A DNA stretch of 64,000 bases from contig JAUHYP010000002.1 of assembly GCA_030426265.1 (NCBI GenBank), positions 62,001 to 126,000 on the forward strand. The letters are read 5' to 3'. Below are positions 1 through 6,938 of this stretch, in pieces. The stretch comes from Gammaproteobacteria bacterium (GTDB lineage Bacteria > Pseudomonadota > Gammaproteobacteria > Xanthomonadales > SZUA-36). A model generated the notes under the pieces. It was given only the letters and a program-made list of their open reading frames with translations. It ran no database searches and had not been told where the DNA came from. Both the position numbers and the translations under genes were made by a program. Numbering within the stretch: position 1 is the stretch's first letter; the number at the start of each line of letters is the position of its first letter.

Positions 1-2
1 TG

Positions 3-398
3 CTCGCCGACCTTTCCGGCAAGTCCGAAAACACGCCGCCGCCCGTGGCGGACCGCAAGTTCCAGGAATTCGACATCGACAACTTCGATGACCGCATGAA
101 GGCCATCAAGCCGCGTGCCGCTTTCCGGGTGGACAACACCCTGACGGGCGAGGGCCAGCTCAACGTGGACCTGACCTTCGAAAGCATGGACGACTTCTCA
201 CCCGAAGCCGTGGCGCGCAAGGTCGATTCACTCAACAAGCTGCTGGAAGCACGGACCCAGCTCAGCAACCTGGTGACCTACATGGACGGCAAGAGCGGGG
301 CGGAAGAGCTCATCGCCAAGGCCATGAACGACCCGGCGCTCATGCAGTCCCTGGTTTCTGCGCCCAACCCCGACGACGCTTCCGAGAAAGAGGACTGA
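3..398 (+). CDS. tssB: T6SS sheath small subunit TssB, 5' partial
   Basis: TssB pairs with TssC to build the cytoplasmic contractile sheath. The reading frame is already open at base 3 and begins inside the conserved segment LADLSGKS, which sits roughly 35 residues into normal TssB proteins, so the true start lies left of the window. The DRKFQEFDIDNFD motif and the C-terminal helix (KLLEARTQLSNLVTYMDGK) are typical of the family. A GTG at base 45 is internal, not a start. The gene ends 3 bases before tssC, the usual tssBC pairing. Confidence 0.95.
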   Translation, partial: LADLSGKSENTPPPVADRKFQEFDIDNFDDRMKAIKPRAAFRVDNTLTGEGQLNVDLTFESMDDFSPEAVARKVDSLNKLLEARTQLSNLVTYMDGKSGAEELIAKAMNDPALMQSLVSAPNPDDASEKED

Positions 399-401
399 TT
401 C

Positions 402-1904
402 ATGGCTGAAGAGAAACTCGCCACAAAGGGCGCGGCGGCAGCCGTCACCGAGGAAAGCAGTGATTTCGCGGCCCTGCTCCAGAAGGAGTTCCGCCCGAAG
501 TCCGACCGTATCTCGGACGAAATCAATTCCGCGGTCGGCACGCTGGCCGAGTACGTGCTCAAGGACACCAACCTGGTGTCCGAGGACGCGGTGACCTCGA
601 TCCAGGCGATGATCGCCCAGATTGACGCCAAGCTGACCGAGCAGGTCAACCAGATCATCCACCATGAGGAGTTCCAGAAACTCGAGAGCGCCTGGCGCGG
701 CCTGTCCTACATGGTGAACAACACCGAAACCGACGAGTCCCTGAAGATCAAGGTCATGAACATCTCCAAGGAGGAGCTGGGCAAGACCCTGAAGAAGTTC
801 AAGGGAACCGCCTGGGACCAGAGCCCCTTGTTCAAGCAGATGTACGAAGAGGAATACGGGCAGTTCGGTGGTGAGCCCTTCGGGCAGATCGTGGGTGACT
901 ACTACTTCGACCACGGACCCGCGGACGTTGAAATTCTTCGTGGCATGGCGCAGATCAGCGCGGCCATGCACGCGCCGTTCATTTCCGCGGTGTCGCCGAC
1001 GGCGATGCAGTTCGACTCCTGGGCCGAGCTGAGCAACCCGCGCGACCTCACCAAGATCTTCCAGACGCCGGAATACGCGGCCTGGCGGTCGCTGCGTGAA
1101 TCCGAGGACTCGCGTTACCTCGGCCTGACCATGCCGCGCTTCCTCGCTCGCCTGCCTTATGGCGCGAACACCGACCCGGTCGAGGCCTTCGACTTCGAGG
1201 AGGAAACCGAGGGCGCGGATTCCAGCAAGTACTCCTGGGCCAACTCGGCCTATGCCATGGCGACCAACATCAACCGCTCCTTCAAGGTGTTCGGCTGGTG
1301 TTCGCGGATCCGCGGCATCGAGTCCGGCGGCGCGGTGGAGGAGCTTCCGACCCACACCTTCCCGACGGACGATGGCGGCGTGGCCATGAAGTGCCCGACC
1401 GAGATCGCCATCAGCGACCGGCGCGAGGCGGAACTCGCGAAGAACGGCTTCATGCCGCTCATTCATCGCAAGAACTCCGATTTCGCGGCCTTCATCGGCG
1501 CCCAGTCCTTGCAGAAGCCGCAGGAGTACGAGGATCCGGACGCCACGGCCAACGCCAACCTGGCTGCGCGCCTGCCGTACCTGTTCGCCACCTGCCGCTT
1601 CGCGCACTATCTCAAGTGCATCGTTCGCGACAAGATCGGTTCCTTCAAGGAGCGCGACGACATGCAGCGCTGGCTGAACAACTGGATCCAGCAGTACGTG
1701 GACGGCGACCCCGCGAACTCCACCGAGTCCACCAAGGCGCGCAAGCCCCTGGCGGCGGCGGAGGTCGTGGTGGAAGCGGACGAGAGCAACCCGGGCTACT
1801 ACCGGTCGCGTTTCTACCTGCGGCCGCACTACCAGCTCGAAGGCCTGACCGTGTCCCTGCGACTGGTGTCCAAGCTGCCTTCCGTCAAGGAAGGGGGCGG
1901 CTGA
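402..1904 (+). CDS. tssC: T6SS sheath large subunit TssC
   Basis: The product is 500 residues, normal for TssC (EvpB/VipB family), the large subunit of the contractile sheath. Family hallmarks are visible: the HHEEFQKLESAWRGL helix near residue 90, MPRFLARLPYG near residue 245, FDFEEE shortly after, and a C-terminal RSRFYLRPHYQLEGL strand. The ATG follows tssB by 3 bases and the two are surely co-translated. A hairpin (1920-1944) just after the stop may partly separate this gene from hcp. Nothing looks degraded. Confidence 0.97.
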   Translation: MAEEKLATKGAAAAVTEESSDFAALLQKEFRPKSDRISDEINSAVGTLAEYVLKDTNLVSEDAVTSIQAMIAQIDAKLTEQVNQIIHHEEFQKLESAWRGLSYMVNNTETDESLKIKVMNISKEELGKTLKKFKGTAWDQSPLFKQMYEEEYGQFGGEPFGQIVGDYYFDHGPADVEILRGMAQISAAMHAPFISAVSPTAMQFDSWAELSNPRDLTKIFQTPEYAAWRSLRESEDSRYLGLTMPRFLARLPYGANTDPVEAFDFEEETEGADSSKYSWANSAYAMATNINRSFKVFGWCSRIRGIESGGAVEELPTHTFPTDDGGVAMKCPTEIAISDRREAELAKNGFMPLIHRKNSDFAAFIGAQSLQKPQEYEDPDATANANLAARLPYLFATCRFAHYLKCIVRDKIGSFKERDDMQRWLNNWIQQYVDGDPANSTESTKARKPLAAAEVVVEADESNPGYYRSRFYLRPHYQLEGLTVSLRLVSKLPSVKEGGG

Positions 1905-1919
1905 TCCTCGGGTCGTCGC

Positions 1920-1944
1920 AGGCCGCGAATCTTTTTCGCGGCCT
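1920..1944 (+). terminator. hairpin after tssC, possible partial terminator
   Basis: A perfect 10-bp inverted repeat (1920-1929 with 1935-1944) encloses a TCTTT loop. No run of T follows, so it is not a classical intrinsic terminator; it may attenuate read-through from tssBC or protect the tssC 3' end. Its right arm overlaps the first two bases of the Crp-type box at 1943. Confidence 0.5.
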
Positions 1945-1986
1945 GTGAGTTGCCTCACAGAACGGGGCCTCGGCGACGACTACAGT
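1943..1986 (+). promoter_or_regulatory. Crp-type box and -10 element upstream of hcp
   Basis: CTGTGA-GTTGCC-TCACAG (1943-1960) is a perfect Crp-type palindrome of the TGTGA-N6-TCACA class. Its centre at 1951.5 is 41.5 bases from a predicted start at 1993, and the hexamer TACAGT lies exactly at 1981-1986, the -12 to -7 position. This is the geometry of a class II Crp promoter, with no -35 match needed. The same spacing recurs before vgrG and before the gene at 26070. The match and spacing are read from sequence; activation of hcp is inference. Confidence 0.7.
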
Positions 1987-2097
1987 AAGCATACCGGGAG
2001 GCCAAGAGAGGCCCCCGCCAGTCGGCGCCAAGGCGTCGGGACCGAAAGGACATTCCGGGCCAATTCGAGCGGCCCTCAGATATGAAAGGAGAGTAAC

Positions 2098-2580
2098 GTG
2101 GCAGGTGATACATTCGTTGAAATCAAGGAAATCCCGGGTGACTGCGAAGTCGAGGGATACAAGGGCCAACACGACGCGGAAGGGTTTTCCTGGAGCATCA
2201 GCCAGGCCGCCAACATGCACACCGCGACCGGTGGTGCGGCGTCCTCCTCGATGGTGGGCGACTTCAGCTGCTCGGTCCCGTGCGGCAAGGGTGACCCCAA
2301 CTTCGCCCAGTACTGCGCGCTCGGCAAGCACATTCCCACCGTCAAGGTGCACCTGTGCAAATCGTCCGGCGACACGCTGGTGGAGTGGTACACCTACACC
2401 TTCAATACCGTCATCATCTCGAGCTACAGCGTTTCGGGCGGCGGTGGAGCACCGGGCTACGCGAACATCAGCTTCAACTTCGCCGATTTCCAGCTCCAGC
2501 AGTTCGACCAGGACGACAAGGGTTCGGTCAAGGCCGGCCCGGACGTGAAGTACAGCGCTCGCTTGAAGAAGCCGCTCTGA
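2098..2580 (+). CDS. hcp: T6SS inner tube protein Hcp (TssD)
   Basis: At 160 residues this has the size of Hcp, which stacks as hexameric rings to form the secreted tube inside the TssBC sheath. The N-terminal pattern (AGDTFVEIKEIPGDC), the WSISQ strand and the YSVSGGG segment fit the Hcp1 superfamily. The start is GTG at 2098, chosen because AAGGAGAG (2086-2093) lies 4 bases upstream; an ORF starting at 2105 is in another frame. A separate Crp-box promoter probably gives it extra transcription relative to tssBC, sensible for a protein needed in high copy. Confidence 0.95.
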   Translation: MAGDTFVEIKEIPGDCEVEGYKGQHDAEGFSWSISQAANMHTATGGAASSSMVGDFSCSVPCGKGDPNFAQYCALGKHIPTVKVHLCKSSGDTLVEWYTYTFNTVIISSYSVSGGGGAPGYANISFNFADFQLQQFDQDDKGSVKAGPDVKYSARLKKPL

Positions 2581-2691
2581 TCTTCGGGATCAGGTCAGGC
2601 ATCATGGCACGAAGGCTGGGGGCCCTCCCGGGGGCTCCCTGCCTGTATTGCGCCTCCCGATTCGCTTTTTCGTCACTGGGGAACGTCGACG

Positions 2692-3477
2692 ATGGACGCT
2701 GAACTGCTGCTCAAGGCCGGCGATCCGGCCGCAGCCCTCGAGTCACTCAAGAACAAGGTGCGGGCCGATCCATCGAACGCGTCCCTGCGCACCTTCCTGT
2801 TCCAGCTGATGGCGATCAACGGAGACTGGGACAAGGCGACCAAGCAGTTGGACGTGGTCAAGGACCTCGACGACGGCACCATCGCCATGGCCCGTGTCTA
2901 CGAGGATGTCATCAATTGCGAGAAGCACCGCGACGCGGTGTTCGCCGGCAAGGTGCGCCCCATCGTGTTCGGAGAACCCGAGCCCTGGGTGGCCAGGCTG
3001 GTCGAGGCGCAGCAGGCGCTGGCCCAGGGCGATGTCGATCGGCATCTTTCCCTCCAGCAGCAGGCCTTCGAGGAGGCTCCTGCCGTTTCGGGCCGCATCA
3101 ACGACGAAGGCTTCGAGTGGCTGGCCGACGCGGACACCCGCTTTGGCCCGGTGCTCGAAATGATGTTCAACCAGCATTATTACTGGGTTCCGCTCAACCG
3201 GGTGCGCAGCCTGAAGACCGAAGCGCCTTCCGACCTGCGCGACCTGGTCTGGCTCCCGGCGGAGGTGACCTGGGTCAACGGCGGCCAGGTGATGGTGATG
3301 ATGCCGGCGCGCTATCCGGGACTGGAAGGCCTCGACGGCAACCACCTCCTGGGCCGCAAGACCGAGTGGCGCGAGTCGCACCCCGGGGTGTTCGAAGGCG
3401 TCGGCCAGAAGATGCTGGGCACCGACCAGGGCGAGTACCCGCTGCTGCAGGTCCGCACCATCGAATTCGACGCCTGA
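2692..3477 (+). CDS. tagJ: T6SS accessory protein TagJ (ImpE family)
   Basis: This 261-residue protein belongs to the ImpE/TagJ family, which binds the N-terminus of the TssB sheath subunit in some T6SS subtypes and is thought to influence sheath disassembly. The N-terminal helical repeat section (LLKAGDPAAALESLKNKV) and the C-terminal beta-rich domain with WLPAEVTWVNGG and PARYPG match that family. Its place between hcp and tssE is the usual one. A 110-base gap from hcp contains a small hairpin overlapping the hcp stop (2577-2593), but I see no convincing promoter there. Confidence 0.9.
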   Translation: MDAELLLKAGDPAAALESLKNKVRADPSNASLRTFLFQLMAINGDWDKATKQLDVVKDLDDGTIAMARVYEDVINCEKHRDAVFAGKVRPIVFGEPEPWVARLVEAQQALAQGDVDRHLSLQQQAFEEAPAVSGRINDEGFEWLADADTRFGPVLEMMFNQHYYWVPLNRVRSLKTEAPSDLRDLVWLPAEVTWVNGGQVMVMMPARYPGLEGLDGNHLLGRKTEWRESHPGVFEGVGQKMLGTDQGEYPLLQVRTIEFDA

Positions 3478-3484
3478 GGCGCGC

Positions 3485-3985
3485 ATGAGCCAATGGTCAC
3501 TCACCGAGCGGCTGCAACCTTCCCTGCTCGATCGCCTCACCGACGAGGAGCCGGACAAGAAAAAGGAGCGCCAGGGTGAAGCCTTCCTTGGGCAATCCGA
3601 ACTGAAGAAGGCGGTCATCCGGGACCTGAGCTACCTGCTCAACTGCGTGTCCTTCGAAGCGGTGTTCGACCTTTCCGAGGCGCCACGCGTGCAGGACTCG
3701 GTGATCAACTACGGCATTCCCGATCTTTCGGGACATTCCGCCGAATCGCTCGACATCGCGGACATCGAGAGCCGCGTGCGCCGGGCCATTCATCGTTTCG
3801 AACCCCGACTCATCCGCAACGCGCTGAAGGTGCGCATCGAAGCGAACCGCGACGAGATGAGCCAGAACTCGATGGTGTTCCGGATCGAAGGATCGATTTT
3901 CGGGCAACCGGCGCCGTTCCAGGTGCAGCTTCATACCGAAATCGACCTGGAGAACGGCGACGTCACAGTGCGCGAGGACTACTGA
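3485..3985 (+). CDS. tssE: T6SS baseplate wedge protein TssE
   Basis: The 166-residue product has the gp25-like fold signature: LLDRLTDE near residue 15, VIRDLSYLLNC near residue 43, then the conserved VINYGIPDLSG and the VRRAIHRFEPRL helix holding the family's E-P-R-L pattern. TssE forms the baseplate wedge with TssF and TssG and connects to the sheath. It starts 7 bases after tagJ and ends 5 bases before tssF, so translation is tightly coupled. Confidence 0.95.
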   Translation: MSQWSLTERLQPSLLDRLTDEEPDKKKERQGEAFLGQSELKKAVIRDLSYLLNCVSFEAVFDLSEAPRVQDSVINYGIPDLSGHSAESLDIADIESRVRRAIHRFEPRLIRNALKVRIEANRDEMSQNSMVFRIEGSIFGQPAPFQVQLHTEIDLENGDVTVREDY

Positions 3986-3990
3986 GCAGG

Positions 3991-5901
3991 ATGGACCAGA
4001 GGCTCATCAAGCACTACAACGAAGAACTGGCCTTCATGCAGGAGATGGGGGCGGAATTCGCCAACCATTTTCCCAAGGTGGCGGGGCGCCTGGGCCTGGA
4101 AGGGCTGCAGTGCGCCGACCCCTACGTCGAACGCCTGCTCGAAGGCTTCGCCTTTCTCGCCGCCCGGGTCCACCTGGAACTCGATCGTGAGTATCCGCAG
4201 TTCTGCCAGCACCTGCTGGAAATCGTCTATCCCGACTACCTCGCCCCCCTCCCGTCCATGGCCGTGGTGCAGTTCAAGGCGGAAACCGATGACCCCGGCC
4301 TGGCCGCGGGCTTCGAGCTTCCCCGGGGTTCGGCCATGCGCAGCGGGCTCGGGGACCAGATGCAGACCGCCTGCGAATACCGGACCGCCCAGGCGGTAAA
4401 GCTCTTTCCCCTGAAAGTGGCCGAGGCCGACTACATTGGCACCCGCGCGGCGCTGGCCAAGATGGGTTTCCGGCCCGACCGCTCGGTGGTCGCCGGCATC
4501 CGCATCCGCATCGAGACGACAGCGGAAGTGGAAGTGAACCAACTGGAACTCGACGAGTTGCCGCTCTACCTGGGCGGCACGGGGACGGTGCCCCTCTCCC
4601 TGTTCGAGCAGATCATGGGCAATGTCCACGATGTGCACCTGGTCACCGGCGCCAAGAACGAGCGGAAGTTCACCCGGCTGGGCAAGGACCGGCTCGTCTC
4701 CATGGGCTTCGATCCCGGGGAGTCGATGCTCAACTACCGGTCCCGGTCCTTCGACGGCTACCGCATCCTGCGGGAGTACTTCGCGTTCCCCGAACGGTTC
4801 CGCTTTCTTCGGTTCCTGGGCCTGGGACCGGCCCTCAAGGCGGGCAAGGGCCAGTCCTTCGAGATCGTCATCGAGCTCGACAGCCGACAGAACGAACTCG
4901 AGAACGTGATCAACGCCAGCCATTTCCTGCCCTTCTGCGCGCCGGTCATCAACCTTTTTCCCAAGCGCAGCGACCGCATCAGCCTGAACCAGCGCGACCA
5001 CGAGTTCCATGTCCTGGTCGACCGCAGCCGCCCGATGGATTTCGAGATCCACCAGGTGCAGGAGGTGACCGGCTTCGGCACCTCGGCCTCGGAGCAGACC
5101 AACTTCCTGCCGTTCTACGCGCTCAAGGACCGGCACAACGTGTCGGACGACATGGCCTTCTACACGCTGCAACGCAGGCCGCGCCTGATTTCCTCGCGCC
5201 AGAAGGAAAAGGGCGCGCGCTCGAACTATCTCGGCCAGGAAGTGTTCATTTCCCTGGTGGATGGCAACGAGGCGCCCTACGGGACCGAGCTCAACCAGCT
5301 CGGCCTGGTGACCCTGTGCACCAACCGGGACCTCCCGCTGCTGATCCCGCTGGGACAGAAGGGCGGTGATTTCTTCCTGGACCAGAACGCGCCGGTGCGC
5401 GAGATCAACGCCATCGCCGGGCCAACCCGTCCCAGTTCGCTGGGGCTGTCGGGCGAGGCGCGCAACCGCTATTCCGCGTCCACCAGCGGCGAACTCGCCT
5501 GGCGCCTGATCAACCACCTGTCGCTGAACTTCCTCAGCCTGGTCGATGAAAGTCCGGAGGAGGGCGCCGCCGCCCTGCGCGAACTGCTCGAGCTCTACAG
5601 CAACGGCCAGAAGGTGATGGAGCGGCAGATCAACGCCGTGATGTCGGTGCGGGCCCGACCGATCACGCGCCGCCTGCTCATTCCCGGGCCGATCAGCTTC
5701 GGCCGTGGCCTGGAAATCACGCTGGTGCTCGAAGAGGCGGGCTTCGAGGCGGGCGGCATGTTCCTGTTCGGGACGGTCGTCAACGAGTTCTTCCGGAAGT
5801 ACGTTTCCCTCAACAACGTCACCGAAACCGTGGTGGTCACGGATTCGAACGTGGAGATTGGTCGATGGCCGGTGAAGATGGGCCGCAGGCCGGAGATGTA
5901 G
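3991..5901 (+). CDS. tssF: T6SS baseplate protein TssF
   Basis: At 636 residues this matches TssF (VasA/ImpG), which forms the baseplate wedge with TssG in a 2:1 ratio. The N-terminus (YNEELAFMQEMGAEFA, then HFPKVAGRLGL and DPYVERLLEGFAFLAARV) is nearly diagnostic. The ATG follows the tssE stop after 5 bases. The 3' end overlaps tssG by 37 bases, a common arrangement that couples production of the two partners. Confidence 0.96.
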   Translation: MDQRLIKHYNEELAFMQEMGAEFANHFPKVAGRLGLEGLQCADPYVERLLEGFAFLAARVHLELDREYPQFCQHLLEIVYPDYLAPLPSMAVVQFKAETDDPGLAAGFELPRGSAMRSGLGDQMQTACEYRTAQAVKLFPLKVAEADYIGTRAALAKMGFRPDRSVVAGIRIRIETTAEVEVNQLELDELPLYLGGTGTVPLSLFEQIMGNVHDVHLVTGAKNERKFTRLGKDRLVSMGFDPGESMLNYRSRSFDGYRILREYFAFPERFRFLRFLGLGPALKAGKGQSFEIVIELDSRQNELENVINASHFLPFCAPVINLFPKRSDRISLNQRDHEFHVLVDRSRPMDFEIHQVQEVTGFGTSASEQTNFLPFYALKDRHNVSDDMAFYTLQRRPRLISSRQKEKGARSNYLGQEVFISLVDGNEAPYGTELNQLGLVTLCTNRDLPLLIPLGQKGGDFFLDQNAPVREINAIAGPTRPSSLGLSGEARNRYSASTSGELAWRLINHLSLNFLSLVDESPEEGAAALRELLELYSNGQKVMERQINAVMSVRARPITRRLLIPGPISFGRGLEITLVLEEAGFEAGGMFLFGTVVNEFFRKYVSLNNVTETVVVTDSNVEIGRWPVKMGRRPEM

Positions 5902-6896
5902 CCTTCCTGGAGGCGCTGGCGGAGGAGCCCTGGAAGTACGGGTTCCTCGCAAGCGTGCGCCGGCTCGACACCCTGCGGCGGGACAAGCCGAGGACCGGTC
6001 GCGCCACGCAGCCCAAGCAGGATGCGGTGCGGTTTTCCCAGGAACCGTTCATGGAGTTCGCGCCGTCGACGCTGTCGGGCCTGTACCGCGACGAGCAGTC
6101 GGCCGCGCCCCGGCTGGCGCAGCGTTTCCTGGGGCTGTTCGGCCCCGACGGCCCGCTGCCCAGCCACCTGACCCAGTACGCGCGCAGCCGCGAGCGCCAG
6201 GCCCGGGACCCGAGCTTCGCGCGCTTCTGCGACATGTTCCACCACCGCATCGTCAGCCTGTTCTACCGGGCCTGGTCCCAGGCCCAGCCGACCGTCCAGT
6301 TCGACCGGCCGGAGGAAGACCGGTTCCACGTCTACGTGGGCGCCCTGATCGGCCTGGGCACGGAAAGCCTCAAGGACAAGGACGCCATGTTGCACGTGTC
6401 GAAGCTCAGCTTCGCCGGGCACCTCGGCAGCCTGCCACGCCATCCCGAGGGGCTGTCCTCCCTGCTGGGCGATTATTTCGAGGTGCCGGTGGCCATCAAG
6501 GAGTTCATCGCGCACTGGCTGCGGATACCGCGCCAGGACCACCTGCGACTCGGCCTGTCGGGCCACAACGGCCACCTGGGCCGGGATACGGTCATCGGAG
6601 AACGGGTCTGGCAGCGGCAGGACAAGTTCCGCGTGGTGCTGGGCCCGTTGGACCTCGAGCAGTACACCGCCTTCCTGCCCACCGGCAAGTCGTTCCAGGC
6701 ACTGGTGGCCGCGGTTCGCAACTACGCCGGCGTGGAGCTGTTGTGGGAGGTGAACCTGGTGCTCAAGGGCGCCGACAGGCCGGTGACCTGCCTGGGGAAA
6801 AGCGGCGCCCTGGGCTGGACCAGCTGGCTCGAATCCAAACGCAGGGACCGCAACGCTTCAGACCTGATGTTGCAGGTCCAGAACTACGTGCACTAA
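5865..6896 (+). CDS. tssG: T6SS baseplate protein TssG
   Basis: The 343-residue product fits TssG (VasB/ImpH), the adaptor that holds TssF dimers and TssE in the baseplate wedge. Typical features are the N-terminal EEPWKYGFLASVRRLD, a central LGLFGPDGPLPSHLTQYA segment, and the C-terminal GxxxRLG- and LGWTSWL-type strands. The start at 5865 lies inside tssF; an internal start further in would remove the conserved F-L-R-R-L region. Confidence 0.95.
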   Translation: MAGEDGPQAGDVAFLEALAEEPWKYGFLASVRRLDTLRRDKPRTGRATQPKQDAVRFSQEPFMEFAPSTLSGLYRDEQSAAPRLAQRFLGLFGPDGPLPSHLTQYARSRERQARDPSFARFCDMFHHRIVSLFYRAWSQAQPTVQFDRPEEDRFHVYVGALIGLGTESLKDKDAMLHVSKLSFAGHLGSLPRHPEGLSSLLGDYFEVPVAIKEFIAHWLRIPRQDHLRLGLSGHNGHLGRDTVIGERVWQRQDKFRVVLGPLDLEQYTAFLPTGKSFQALVAAVRNYAGVELLWEVNLVLKGADRPVTCLGKSGALGWTSWLESKRRDRNASDLMLQVQNYVH

Positions 6897-6938
6897 CGTT
6901 AACGACATTGGAAATCGCATGATCCGGGGAGTCACAAA

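Noticed and set aside
228-1958. 576-codon minus-strand open frame opposite tssC
   Set aside because: It is the antisense shadow of tssBC in a GC-rich sequence: low-complexity His/Arg/Leu/Val composition, no recognisable domain, while the plus strand codes conserved T6SS proteins.
2600-2690. GC-rich tract between hcp and tagJ as a terminator
   Set aside because: Runs of G and C allow several weak pairings but no single stable stem with a T-tract.
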